DNA of 64,000 bases, from positions 1,302,001-1,366,000 of the forward strand of contig CP046147.1 of the NCBI GenBank assembly GCA_029593915.1, given 5' to 3'. Under the pieces are notes generated by a model. That model saw only the letters and a list, made by a program, of their open reading frames with translations. It did not search any database and was not told where the DNA came from. Source of the stretch: Candidatus Lucifugimonas marina (GTDB lineage: Bacteria > Chloroflexota > Dehalococcoidia > Lucifugimonadales > Lucifugimonadaceae). The position numbers and the translations under genes are program-made. Within the stretch, counting starts at the first letter, position 1; each line of letters begins with the position of its first letter. Below, piece by piece: positions 16,304 to 25,296 of the stretch.

Positions 16304-17503
16304 TTGCTAAATGTGACCCGTTTGCTGTGCGATGAACCCGCGCCTGGTGATGATCTTCGTTACGGGGAGAACAGCAAACAGCATGGAATGAGGTTGGATT
16401 CGGTTCACCAAAGGCCAATCGTAGTCTGGAACATCACTCGGACTTGTAATTTGCACTGTGCGCACTGCTACGCATCATCACAGGATGAGCAGTATCCCGG
16501 TGAGTTGACCACCGCTGAGGCTAAGACCATTCTCGAGGATATGGCCGACTACAAGGTTCCTGTAGTGCTGTTCTCTGGCGGAGAGCCGACGATTCGTCCC
16601 GATCTCCCTGAACTCATCGAATATGCAAATTCCCTTGGCGGATTGAACCCGCTTATTTCAACGAACGGGACACTGCTGACCAAGCCGATGGTGAAGACTT
16701 TGTATGACGCAGGATTGCGTCGGGCTGGTATCAGCATGGATGGCATGGAAGCTGTTCACGACAAGTTCCGAGGCTCGAAAGGTTCGTGGAAACTGACCCT
16801 TGATGGGATTCGAAATTCGCTTGAGGCTGGCATGAGAGTTAGCTTGCGAGTGACTATTACGAATCGAAACATTCAGGATCTTCCTCATTTGTTTGATCTG
16901 GCGGAACGTGAGGGAATTCCAAGAGTTTGTGTTTACCACCTGGCCTACGCTGGTCGTGGCGAGAAGCTTCTACGGTTCGATCTTGAACACGAGGCGCGCC
17001 GAAAGATGGTCGACTACGTATTCGAACGCACGATTGAGTCGTATGCGAAAGGCCACAAACTGGAAGTCTTGACAGTCGATAATCACACGGACGCTGCCTA
17101 TTTGCAGATGTGGGTAGACAAGAACATGCCGGGTGAATCAGATCGAGTAAGAGCGCTTCAGGCTCGAAACGGCGGGAACACCGCTGGTAAGGGCATGGCC
17201 AACATAGACAATTTGGGCAAGGTTCACCCTGATCAGTTCTGGTGGAACCAGACGATTGGCAGTGTGAAGGAACGAAAATTCTCTGAAATATGGGAAGACG
17301 ATTCGATTGAATTGCTTTCTGATCTAAGAAATCGAAAGTCTCTTCTTCCCGATGACTGCAAGAACTGCAAATGGCTCGGTTTGTGCAATGGCAACCTGAG
17401 AGTTCGCGCTGAATCTGCGACCGGTGAGATATTCGGTAAGGACCCCGCTTGCTACCTGATAGAAGAAGAACGTCAGCCGGAACTAATCGGGGCTCAAGCC
17501 TAA
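16304..17503 (+). CDS. Radical SAM/SPASM enzyme, AhbC-like (didecarboxysiroheme deacetylase family)
   Basis: 399-residue radical SAM enzyme with CxxxCxxC at Cys48, Cys52 and Cys55 in TRTCNLHCAHCY. It also carries SGGEPTIRPDL and a C-terminal auxiliary-cluster region CKNCKWLGLCNGNLRVRAES ending DPACYLIEEE. Long stretches (YHLAYAGRGE, LEVLTVDNHTD, GKVHPDQFWW) match what I remember of AhbC/NirJ proteins, which remove acetate side chains from 12,18-didecarboxysiroheme in the siroheme-dependent heme pathway. The start is UUG at 16304 with AAGGGA eight bases upstream. It overlaps the next radical SAM gene by one base (TAATG). No ahbA/ahbB or siroheme synthase is in the window, so the pathway assignment is an inference. 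Confidence 0.85.
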   Translation: MLNVTRLLCDEPAPGDDLRYGENSKQHGMRLDSVHQRPIVVWNITRTCNLHCAHCYASSQDEQYPGELTTAEAKTILEDMADYKVPVVLFSGGEPTIRPDLPELIEYANSLGGLNPLISTNGTLLTKPMVKTLYDAGLRRAGISMDGMEAVHDKFRGSKGSWKLTLDGIRNSLEAGMRVSLRVTITNRNIQDLPHLFDLAEREGIPRVCVYHLAYAGRGEKLLRFDLEHEARRKMVDYVFERTIESYAKGHKLEVLTVDNHTDAAYLQMWVDKNMPGESDRVRALQARNGGNTAGKGMANIDNLGKVHPDQFWWNQTIGSVKERKFSEIWEDDSIELLSDLRNRKSLLPDDCKNCKWLGLCNGNLRVRAESATGEIFGKDPACYLIEEERQPELIGAQA

Positions 17504-18678
17504 TGTCTCGTTCAGCAGGGCATGGTCACCCAGGTGGACGACCCTCGGGGCATGCAGGTTCCACCGGATCTCAGCCTGACGGAATGCCGCTTATTTCGAG
17601 TGATCTCGACCGCAACCCGGTCGTTATCTTCTGGGAAGTAACTCGGGCCTGCGCCTTGAAATGCGAGCACTGCAGGGCGAAAGCGCAGCCAAAACGACAT
17701 CCGCTAGAACTCGACACTGCAGAGTCACTGCGTGTGATGGACGAGTTCACTGAATTCGACACGCCCCCGATTGTCGTTCTATCGGGCGGCGATCCGTTCA
17801 TGCGACGAGATATTTTTGAAATTGCTGAATACGGAATTAAGAAAGGGCTGACTGTTTCGCTGTCGCCTTCAGCGACAGCTTTGGTCACGCGAGATCGATT
17901 GGCAAAGCTGGTCGATATTGGTGTAAGAAGAGTTTCTTTCTCGCTAGACGGTGCGAACGCAAAGACTCACGATTCTTTCCGTGGCTTCGATGGCACCTTC
18001 AATCGAACGATGGCGGCGTTTGAAGCTGCGAACGAAGTAGGGTTGTCGTTTCAGGTCAACACGACGATCACTCGATCTACCAAGTCGGAATTGCCAGAAA
18101 TCGCTGAAGTCGTAAAACAGAGCGGTGCAGCGATATGGGACCTGTTTTTCCTCGTTCCAACCGGACGGGGACTTGATCTCGAATTGATGACTGCTGATGA
18201 GCACGACGAGGTCTATAGCTGGATTATGTCTAATCTGCTCGACTGGGATTTTCGAGCTAAAACCACTCTAGGACAGCCGTTCCGCCGTGCGATGACGCTG
18301 AAGCGCCTTACAGCCGGGGGTAAAGAGCTCACGTCTCTTAGCACTGATGAGATCAAGGCGGCTTGGCCAGCCCCGGCGACCAACGACGGTCGAGGAATTT
18401 TCTTCATCTCTCACTTAGGCGAAATATTCCCCAGCGGTTTCATTCCGCTCTCCGCAGGCAACGTGCGCAAAGATTCGGTGGTCGATGTATATCGCAACTC
18501 TGAGACGTTCACCAAGATTCGTGATCGCAATCAACTGCGGGGCAAATGTGCAATTTGCCCCTTCAATGTCATCTGTGGTGGTTCGCGTTCAAGAGCTTAT
18601 GCGATGACAGGCGATATGACGGCCGCCGACCCTACATGCCGATTCCAGCCACCAGTTTTGGTTGGGAACGCAAGCTAA
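17503..18678 (+). CDS. Radical SAM/SPASM enzyme, TIGR04053/AhbD-like
   Basis: 391-residue radical SAM enzyme. The N-terminus is His/Gly-rich (GHGHPGGRPSGHAG), as I recall for AhbD heme b synthases. The cluster motif is at Cys50, Cys54 and Cys57 (TRACALKCEHC), followed by LSGGDPFMR. The C-terminus has GKCAICPFNVICGGSRSRAYAMTGD. The position that is Cys in AhbD (PCGY-like) reads FPSGFIPL, as in the TIGR04053 group. The start is ATG at 17503, overlapping the stop of the AhbC-like gene, so the two are almost certainly translated together. It could make heme b from Fe-coproporphyrin or act on another tetrapyrrole or peptide. It is convergent with a DinB-like gene. Confidence 0.85.
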   Translation: MSRSAGHGHPGGRPSGHAGSTGSQPDGMPLISSDLDRNPVVIFWEVTRACALKCEHCRAKAQPKRHPLELDTAESLRVMDEFTEFDTPPIVVLSGGDPFMRRDIFEIAEYGIKKGLTVSLSPSATALVTRDRLAKLVDIGVRRVSFSLDGANAKTHDSFRGFDGTFNRTMAAFEAANEVGLSFQVNTTITRSTKSELPEIAEVVKQSGAAIWDLFFLVPTGRGLDLELMTADEHDEVYSWIMSNLLDWDFRAKTTLGQPFRRAMTLKRLTAGGKELTSLSTDEIKAAWPAPATNDGRGIFFISHLGEIFPSGFIPLSAGNVRKDSVVDVYRNSETFTKIRDRNQLRGKCAICPFNVICGGSRSRAYAMTGDMTAADPTCRFQPPVLVGNAS

Positions 18679-18702
18679 TCGGGTCTGAATCGAATAGGCC
18701 TG

Positions 18703-19260
18703 CTAGACCGTTACGCTGCCATCTTTGCCGAGTACACCTGAGATTGCTTCGAGCATCCCCAGATGTCGGTTGGCATGAGCCAGATAGCCGACCATCGCAT
18801 CGCCAACGCTTGTGTCGTTGTCGTGCCAATCAGTGAATTGGGCGTCGAACGTATCGTTGTCGAGTTTTGCGACTCGTTTTTCAAGCAGATCGAACGCCTC
18901 TGTGGCATACGACCTGACTTTAGCGACGCTGGGTAGAGGCAGCGACTGACCAGACTCGTTCCCAAGTCCTGAGCCTGCTCCCCACATTCCAAGATCAACT
19001 CCGTCGAATCCCCACTCGTCGGCGACTCCGGCAAATTCCCATAGCTCGGGAGATTTCTCATCGACAATTGAAGACAGAAGCCCCTGCACATAATCGGCCC
19101 AGCGAGCCATGTGCCAGAGATGCCACTTGCAGGAAGGGGCAGTTGGGGCAGGCCATTTGGAGGCTTCATCTTCGGTCAGGGCGTCGACAGCCTGAAGAAT
19201 CTGGCTGTCGAGCTTGTTGAGTCGAGAAGAAACGATTGAGGAATGAGTTGGAATTGGCAT
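18703..19260 (-). CDS. DinB-superfamily protein
   Basis: 185-residue four-helix bundle of the DinB/YfiT superfamily. The metal-binding pattern is visible as a His in WHLWHMARWAD and the AHANRHLGMLEAI ending, where two further His residues lie. The family contains thiol-dependent transferases (with bacillithiol or mycothiol) and metal-dependent hydrolases, many without assigned function. The start is ATG at 19260. It is upstream of nothing on its strand and convergent with the radical SAM pair. A second, more distant DinB-like protein is at 26740-27198. Confidence 0.8.
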   Translation of the reverse strand: MPIPTHSSIVSSRLNKLDSQILQAVDALTEDEASKWPAPTAPSCKWHLWHMARWADYVQGLLSSIVDEKSPELWEFAGVADEWGFDGVDLGMWGAGSGLGNESGQSLPLPSVAKVRSYATEAFDLLEKRVAKLDNDTFDAQFTDWHDNDTSVGDAMVGYLAHANRHLGMLEAISGVLGKDGSVTV

Positions 19261-19304
19261 GTTCTAGTTTTAGTTGTCTGGTTGATGGAAGGGAACGCCT
19301 ATTT

Positions 19305-20480
19305 TTAGGCGTGGAGTCTTGCCCATTCTGGGTCGGGATGCGAGGCGATAAAGTCGTGATCTAGTTCGTAGCCGAGCCCTGGCTTGTCGGGGAGGTGAAG
19401 ATGTCCATCTCGAATATCCAACGGCTCAGTGATTACAGAATTGTAGTTTTTCAGCGAGTGTTCCGACATCTCTAGTCGGTAGATGTTTGGAACGTTCATC
19501 AAAACATGCGCACCAGTAACGACGTTGAACGCACCTGATGCATCGTGCGGACTGATTGGCACGTAATAGGTTTCTGCGAGTACGGCGATTCGTTTCATTT
19601 CTGAAATACCGCCGGTCCAGCAGATGTCGGGCATGATGTAGTTCACCAATCCTTCTTGTAGGTACGGCGCGAAATCCCAGCGGGTGTATTTGCGCTCACC
19701 AATGCACAGGTTGATATCTGTGTTCTGCCTGAGCTGCCGATGAGCATCGATACTTTCAGGCTGTAGAGGTTCTTCGAACCATGTGAGATTGTGCTTCATC
19801 ATGCGATTGCAAAGTTCCGTTGCTGTCGACACGTCGAAGTTGCCGTGTGCATCGATCATGAGTTCAATATTGGGACCTATGGCTTCTCTCAGAGCAGTCA
19901 TAAGGTCGTCGGCGTATTCGGCACCGGCAGGCGAGATTTTGCCATCGATGTATCGGCGATGGTGCTTGCCCATTTCGGGCTGGAACGGATCGAGCTTCAG
20001 CGCCTGGTAACCAAGTGCGACTTGCCGTTTGGCATCGGCTACGCATGCATCGATATTGTCGAGATAGGAAACGTGGGAGTAGACGGGCACGGATTCGCGC
20101 ATCTTGCCGCCGAGTAAATCCCAGACGGGGCGCCCCAGAGCTTTGCCTTTGATGTCCCACAGCGCCATGTCGATTCCGCTGGCAAGCGTTGTGCCGAATC
20201 CTCGTGAGCCAAGCGTGCCAAATCGGCGATAAATACGGTGCCATATCGCGTCGATGTCGGATGGGTCTTGTCCAACGAGGCCTTCTGAAAAATCCTGACC
20301 TTCGAGATCGTTCTTGAGCATTTCGTATGCTCGCCCGACCACAAGCGCACCGCCTCCGCCAGAGTTGGTCGATTCACCAACACCAGTGATTCCTTCATCA
20401 GTATCGATTTCGACGAATAGCCAGGATCGATTGCTACCTTCGGGTCGGGTTAGATATACGCGCAGGTCGGTGATTTTCAT
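19305..20480 (-). CDS. Enolase-superfamily (mandelate racemase/muconate lactonizing) enzyme
   Basis: 391 residues with the enolase-superfamily capping domain and barrel. Metal ligands are Asp in LMIDAHGNFD, Glu in WFEEPLQPE and Glu in CIGERKYTRWD. A His in ISPHDASGAF and the ALKLDPF strand (Lys) contribute acid/base groups. The N-terminus WLFVEIDTDEGITGVGES is typical of sugar-acid dehydratases. It differs strongly from the paralog at 6828-7982, so the two should act on different sugar acids. The start is ATG at 20480 with a weak ribosome-binding site. The divergent neighbour is a sugar isomerase/epimerase, which fits sugar-acid catabolism. Confidence 0.92.
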   Translation of the reverse strand: MKITDLRVYLTRPEGSNRSWLFVEIDTDEGITGVGESTNSGGGGALVVGRAYEMLKNDLEGQDFSEGLVGQDPSDIDAIWHRIYRRFGTLGSRGFGTTLASGIDMALWDIKGKALGRPVWDLLGGKMRESVPVYSHVSYLDNIDACVADAKRQVALGYQALKLDPFQPEMGKHHRRYIDGKISPAGAEYADDLMTALREAIGPNIELMIDAHGNFDVSTATELCNRMMKHNLTWFEEPLQPESIDAHRQLRQNTDINLCIGERKYTRWDFAPYLQEGLVNYIMPDICWTGGISEMKRIAVLAETYYVPISPHDASGAFNVVTGAHVLMNVPNIYRLEMSEHSLKNYNSVITEPLDIRDGHLHLPDKPGLGYELDHDFIASHPDPEWARLHA

Positions 20481-20718
20481 GATTGAGCTTTCTCAAATAT
20501 CGGTTATTGCTGAGATATCGAGCCAACAGAAATACGGCATTGCCAAGCGGACTGCGGATCAAAGCGCCCGGATAGTACACCTCTTGGGGCGATTGGGGCT
20601 AACTGCGGTCAACCGGCGGTGGTAGACTCCGCCCGATCATTGAAATCGTTGGAAATACTGGCGATACGCATGTGCATTCCCTTGAGCTGTTTCAGGGGAT
20701 TTCAGGAATTTTGTAAAC

Positions 20719-21636
20719 ATGAGATTTTGTTACGCCCATCGTCGATTTGCCCTCTATCCCCAGTCGGTCGATAGCTGGAGTCTCTCGCCAGACAACTACA
20801 CCGACGATTTTTTGAATAAGACCAAAAGTCTCGGCTTCGATGCATTGGAAGTTGGTCTCGAAGTTATGACTCAGCTTGGGTCTGAGCAGAAGGTGAAAGA
20901 GTTCACTGCGAAACTCAATAGCTTCGGTTTGGATGTCGGTTGTGTTCGAGCCGGTGGCACGTTGCACGACGCTATGAACGGTCCTCGCAATCGAGAGCGT
21001 CTAGATGAGGCGATTCAGTACGCAGGTTGGAGTGGGGCTGAGGTTGTAAACGGGGCGATGAGCGCACCAACACGCCACCCAGAGGCATACCCGGGTGCGG
21101 CTAGTGGGTATCCGGTGTCTCAAGACGCTTCCCGTGACGCGATGTTCAGTGTTTACGAAGACTTGGCACCTGTGTTCCAAAATGCGTCTGCCAAAGCAGC
21201 GGACGTTGGAGTGAACATTACGGTAGAGATTCATCAGAACTCTCCAGTCGACAACGCAAAATCTGCGTTGCTGTTGCACGGTCTGGTCGATCGAGAAAAC
21301 TTTGGTATCAACCCAGATATCGGCAACATTCTCTGGACGTACGACGTGCCTGAAGAGGATTTTGATCAGGCGATAGACGCTGTAGCTCCGGTTGCGAAGT
21401 ACTGGCACTGCAAGAACTTACACACTGTTTACCACGCTGAAAACAACCGCTCGGTGTTCATACGAGTTCCGCTTCCTGATGGTGAAATCGACTACCGATA
21501 CGCCATTTCTGCGATGCACGCCGCGAACTACTCGGGTTACATGGTTATCGAGGGTGCTTGGGCTGGCGACCAGTGGGCGCAGGACGCTAAGTCGATCAAC
21601 TACGCAAAGGCTATCTGGGACGAACTAGAGGCTTAG
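20719..21636 (+). CDS. Sugar phosphate isomerase/epimerase (xylose isomerase-like TIM barrel)
   Basis: 305-residue AP-endonuclease-2/xylose isomerase-like barrel. Candidate metal ligands are Glu in TVEIHQNSP, Asp in GINPDIGN, His in YWHCKNLHT and Glu in MVIEGAWAG. Family members epimerise ketoses, isomerise hydroxypyruvate or dehydrate inosose. The start is ATG at 20719, with AGGAA ten bases upstream. It is divergent from an enolase-superfamily gene and ends in a strong terminator, so it is probably a single-gene transcript. Substrate unknown. Confidence 0.88.
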   Translation: MRFCYAHRRFALYPQSVDSWSLSPDNYTDDFLNKTKSLGFDALEVGLEVMTQLGSEQKVKEFTAKLNSFGLDVGCVRAGGTLHDAMNGPRNRERLDEAIQYAGWSGAEVVNGAMSAPTRHPEAYPGAASGYPVSQDASRDAMFSVYEDLAPVFQNASAKAADVGVNITVEIHQNSPVDNAKSALLLHGLVDRENFGINPDIGNILWTYDVPEEDFDQAIDAVAPVAKYWHCKNLHTVYHAENNRSVFIRVPLPDGEIDYRYAISAMHAANYSGYMVIEGAWAGDQWAQDAKSINYAKAIWDELEA

Positions 21637-21667
21637 CGGTTCGTTAGATTCGACAAATTAAGATGAA

Positions 21668-21697
21668 AGCCCCGGTCAAGCGACCGGGGCTTTTTTT
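21668..21697 (+). terminator. Intrinsic terminator after the sugar isomerase gene
   Basis: AGCCCCGGTC / GACCGGGGCT perfect ten-pair stem with a four-base loop (AAGC), followed by a run of T. Confidence 0.93.
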
Positions 21698-21825
21698 GTG
21701 TCTCTAGTACAGGGAAATCATGCCCGATGGTCCAGTAATTAGGGGAGTGCACTCACGACACGTTGCCGTGTAGAAAGGATGCTTGAAATTAACGAAACGA
21801 ATTCAGATCAGTAGGGGCAACTGAA

Positions 21826-21957
21826 ATGAAAATACGACACACCCGGATGAACATAGGTACGCAGGTACGAGTCGCCAAGCGATCAACCTCCCTCGTTTCA
21901 TTCCTGCCGATCGCACTCTTCGCCGCACTCGTAACTGCGATTGCATTTATCGGTTAA
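21826..21957 (+). CDS. Putative 43-residue single-pass membrane peptide
   Basis: Short reading frame, ATG to TAA, with AGGGG eight bases before the start. The N-terminal half is basic (MKIRHTRMNI, then VRVAKR) and the C-terminal half is one hydrophobic helix (SFLPIALFAALVTAIAFIG). That fits a small inner-membrane protein oriented by the positive-inside rule. It lies between a strong terminator and the convergent MFS gene, with its own space for a promoter. No family is recognised; chance occurrence cannot be excluded. Confidence 0.45.
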   Translation: MKIRHTRMNIGTQVRVAKRSTSLVSFLPIALFAALVTAIAFIG

Positions 21958-21975
21958 TTTGTCGCCTAAAACTGG

Positions 21976-23241
21976 CTAGCCGCCAGGTTCCGTCGTTTGG
22001 GCTTCCAGCTCTTCGGCGTCGAGTGGTCGTGCAAGCGCTAGTGCCACTATTCCCAACAGGAAGATGGCGACGATAACGAAGAATGAAACGTCAAACGACT
22101 CGGTGGCGTCGTGAATCTTTCCCGCCATGTATGGTGCTCCAGCGCTCGACGCGATCATCCCGACCTGCATCAAGCCCATAATTCCGCCAAATTCTTTCAT
22201 TCCGAACGCTTCTTGAACAACAAGAACAATTAGCGCTCCAAGTCCACCAAATCCAGTTCCGAACACAAAGATTCCAACCCAGAGCAGCGGTGTCGCATCA
22301 GCAGAAGCGATGATGAATACTCCGGCGGCTTGAAGTGAGACGGAGATGATTGTTGCAACGCGTGCAGTGATCTTCTCGCTGGCTCTACCGAATGCGAGCT
22401 TGGAGAAGATGCCCATCCCGGCAATGATGCTCACTGCCGTTGTGGCGACGGCAGGTGCGAATCCGCTTTCTTCAAAGTGTTGCCGAAGTTGAGTAAGCAC
22501 ACCCTGATAAGTGAATGTTGCCGCGACGAGTCCGATCATTACGAGCCAGAAATTACGATTTCGGAGTGCCTGTTTGACGGTTAAGCCTGCGCGAGCAGCA
22601 GCACGGGCAACGTGTGCCTGATCGGCTCGACCGGTCTGATTCATCTCGGTTTCAATCTTGTTCTCATCCTCAACGATGACGAACAGGGCGACGACACCAA
22701 GGGCTGCCATGATCATTCCGAACGTAACGTACGCCATCTCCCAAGAGAGAGCTGCGATGATTGCTGCCGCAAGAGGCGGCATGGTTACTCCACCAAAGTT
22801 GTTCCCGGCGACCACAGCACCCATGACTCGTCCACGAGTTTTAGGGAACCACAATCCAACCATTTTGCCTGCGGGCATGATCGTCGCACCGGGGAACCCT
22901 GCGTATACCAACGAACTGAACAGGTACCAGTGCCAGAGTTCCGTGATAAATGGTCGGAGCAAAAATCCTGTAGCAATGAGAAGCAGTGAAAAGAACATCA
23001 CTGGCCGAATGCCGATTCGATCACTCAGGTTGCCTATGTATGGAGCGAGTAATCCTGAAATAAACGAGAACACAAGCGAGTAGTTCAGTTCAGTTTGCGA
23101 CCACCCGAATTGTTCCTTCAAAGGCCCGGCAAATTCTCCAAACGCGTATTGAGCCATTCCGACCGAAAGTCCGGTCGAGAGAAACACTACTAACGCTATT
23201 GGGTAGCCGCGGTAGATATGACCGATGAAGGGGAGTGACAT
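21976..23241 (-). CDS. MFS transporter, monocarboxylate/oxalate-type (OFA/MCT-like)
   Basis: 421-residue membrane protein with twelve predicted helices. The early FAGPLKEQFGWSQTELNYSLVF segment and GNLSDRIGIRPVMF loop resemble the monocarboxylate porter / oxalate-formate antiporter group. The two halves are joined by a charged cytoplasmic loop (EDENKIETEMNQ and following). The start is ATG at 23241. Carboxylate uptake would fit the sugar-acid and hydroxy-acid enzymes in this window, but that is inference. It is divergent from the HpaI-type aldolase gene. Confidence 0.9.
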   Translation of the reverse strand: MSLPFIGHIYRGYPIALVVFLSTGLSVGMAQYAFGEFAGPLKEQFGWSQTELNYSLVFSFISGLLAPYIGNLSDRIGIRPVMFFSLLLIATGFLLRPFITELWHWYLFSSLVYAGFPGATIMPAGKMVGLWFPKTRGRVMGAVVAGNNFGGVTMPPLAAAIIAALSWEMAYVTFGMIMAALGVVALFVIVEDENKIETEMNQTGRADQAHVARAAARAGLTVKQALRNRNFWLVMIGLVAATFTYQGVLTQLRQHFEESGFAPAVATTAVSIIAGMGIFSKLAFGRASEKITARVATIISVSLQAAGVFIIASADATPLLWVGIFVFGTGFGGLGALIVLVVQEAFGMKEFGGIMGLMQVGMIASSAGAPYMAGKIHDATESFDVSFFVIVAIFLLGIVALALARPLDAEELEAQTTEPGG

Positions 23242-23488
23242 TACTTGGCGATCCGAGTATTTATTCGAAGTTGCATGCTCTGAGCAGTCTGTCGGAACTT
23301 CGATTCTTGCGACAACTGATGTCGACTGAGGAACGGAACGATCTCGTAATTGTTCAAGCTGGTTGTATACTCCGCCCGCGTTCGTATATGAAATGGGCGC
23401 TGGTTCGTTTTAGCGAGAGTCACGGTAGCACCTGTTGGTTGCCTGTGGGCTTTTGTCTTGGCGTCTCTCGACGCTGATGGAGATTAAT

Positions 23489-24208
23489 TTGAGACCCAGT
23501 AATGTTCGTGCAGCAATCAACAATGGCACTATTTCACACAGCCTAACGCTCACATTCCCAGAACCTACGATAGCTGAGTGGGCTGGTTATGCAGGATTCG
23601 ATGCCTTGCACCTAGATATGGAACATGGTGTGTTCGACTGGGAATCGGCGGAGATGATGTGCCGGGTTGCCGATATGCATGGCATGACTTGTACGGCTCG
23701 TATTCCAAATACCGAGACGGACACGATTCTTCGTGCGTTTGATCGTGGCTTGATGGGGATTTTGTGTCCGCACGTCGATAACGCCGAGCAGGCACAGCGA
23801 ATTGCTATGGCTTCTCGGTTCGGACCTGAGGGTGAACGTTCATTCGGCACGTCACGCGGTCGCGACTATGGAATGCACGATCTCACGCCAGCTGGATACA
23901 TGGCAGAGTTCAATCGTGAGGTTACGGTTGCGATTCAGATTGAGACGAAGAACGCGGTTGAGACCATCGAAGAGATTCTTGATGTCGAAGGAATCGATAT
24001 GATCACGTTCGGTCCGCAGGATCTGGCGCAATCGTTAGGCCACCCCGGGCATGCGGATCATCCTGAGGTTCTAGAGGCGATGGAAACCGTGGTCGCAGCA
24101 GTTCACGCACGTGGCAGACTCATGTCCTCCGATGTTGAGAAAGGCATTAACTTAGTTCAGTGGTTGCCGGCTCAGCTCAAGAGCTGGCTTGCGGAGTCTC
24201 GTGGCTAA
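23489..24208 (+). CDS. HpcH/HpaI family aldolase
   Basis: Class II pyruvate aldolase fold; such enzymes cleave 4-hydroxy-2-oxo acids to pyruvate and an aldehyde. Seen are LHLDMEHGVFDW (general-base His), AIQIETKNAVE (metal Glu), ITFGPQDLAQSLG and an Arg in the ARIPNT loop. I prefer a UUG start at 23489, because GGAG sits six bases before it and RPSNVRAAINNG then lines up with the usual family start. An ATG at 23477 and one at 23435 are alternatives without a ribosome-binding site. It is followed by the NHL gene cluster in the same direction. Confidence 0.88.
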   Translation: MRPSNVRAAINNGTISHSLTLTFPEPTIAEWAGYAGFDALHLDMEHGVFDWESAEMMCRVADMHGMTCTARIPNTETDTILRAFDRGLMGILCPHVDNAEQAQRIAMASRFGPEGERSFGTSRGRDYGMHDLTPAGYMAEFNREVTVAIQIETKNAVETIEEILDVEGIDMITFGPQDLAQSLGHPGHADHPEVLEAMETVVAAVHARGRLMSSDVEKGINLVQWLPAQLKSWLAESRG

Positions 24209-24263
24209 CTGATTGTTGGTTGGTTTTTTATTTCGATAACTAGATCGGTACGGCAGAGAAAAA

Positions 24264-25226
24264 ATGGCGACAGCTACTTCACAAACGAAATTCGAACCAG
24301 TCGCAGGGTGGGCGAAGCTTCCGATGGGCGTGACCTTCAGAGGTGACGCCACGTCGATTGCAGTCGATTCCAAAGACAACGTGTACGTATTCAACCGGGG
24401 GACAGAACCGATTGCAGTATTCGATGTCGACGGCAATTTTCTGCGCGGTATGGGGCACGGAGAATTCGTTCGACCTCACGGAATAGAGATCGATTCAGAC
24501 GACAATCTTTACCTGGTTGACGACGACGGGCACTTCGTTCAGAAGCGTTCAAACGAAGGTGAAGTGCTGTTCACGCTCGGAACCAAAGGTGAGTCCTGTG
24601 AATGGCAGAGCGGCGGGATGTTTAATCGCCCGACTGATATCGCTATCCATCAGACGACAGGCGAATTATTTGTGTCTGACGGATACGGCAACTCTCGTAT
24701 TCACAAGTTCGATCCAGATGGTAAGCACATCACTTCGTGGGGCGAGCCGGGCACTGATCCCGGACAATTTAGTCTTCCTCACAATGTGAGCATGATGGGA
24801 ACAGACAAAGTTATCGTTGCCGACCGTGAGAACTTCCGTTTGCAGGTTTTTACAACTGATGGCGAGTTCGTTGAGCAGATTCATATTCATCACCCGATGT
24901 CGGTTACACAGGGCAAGGGCGACGATGCTGCACTTTACGTCGGAGAGATGATTCCACCTCCTGTTCAGCAGGGTGTGCCGAATCTTGGAGCGATGATCGC
25001 TGTTCTGTCACCTGAAGGCGAATTCCTACAGCATTTGGGTGGGCCGTTGCCAGGAGAAGGCGTCGACCAATTCACCGCTCCGCACGGTGTATCGACGGAT
25101 TCACAGGGATCGGTCTACGCCGCAGAGGTCGCATGGACCAACTACTTCTCGAACCCCGAAAACTCAGGCACGGAAGAAAAGCCACTCGGTGAGGTAGTTA
25201 GCCTTCGCAAATGGCGACGGGTATAG
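24264..25226 (+). CDS. NHL-repeat six-bladed beta-propeller protein (copy 1)
   Basis: 320 residues built of NHL-type repeats such as VRPHGIEIDSDDNLYLVDDD and DGYGNSRIHKFDPDGKHI. The same pattern occurs in peptidyl-hydroxyglycine alpha-amidating lyase and bacterial SMP-30/NHL proteins. No signal peptide is seen, so it looks cytoplasmic. It is clearly paralogous to the next gene (shared DGYGNSR, SLPHN and DRENFRLQ.FTTDGEFV stretches) and more distantly to 27410-28303. The start is ATG at 24264 with AGAG upstream. The function is unknown; lyase, lactonase or scaffold roles are all possible. Confidence 0.87.
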   Translation: MATATSQTKFEPVAGWAKLPMGVTFRGDATSIAVDSKDNVYVFNRGTEPIAVFDVDGNFLRGMGHGEFVRPHGIEIDSDDNLYLVDDDGHFVQKRSNEGEVLFTLGTKGESCEWQSGGMFNRPTDIAIHQTTGELFVSDGYGNSRIHKFDPDGKHITSWGEPGTDPGQFSLPHNVSMMGTDKVIVADRENFRLQVFTTDGEFVEQIHIHHPMSVTQGKGDDAALYVGEMIPPPVQQGVPNLGAMIAVLSPEGEFLQHLGGPLPGEGVDQFTAPHGVSTDSQGSVYAAEVAWTNYFSNPENSGTEEKPLGEVVSLRKWRRV

Positions 25227-25296
25227 CTGGCTTCACATCTGCCTAAATATTTGAAAATTCTCCAAAGCTACTAGCACGAACGAACAGGAATGAATC

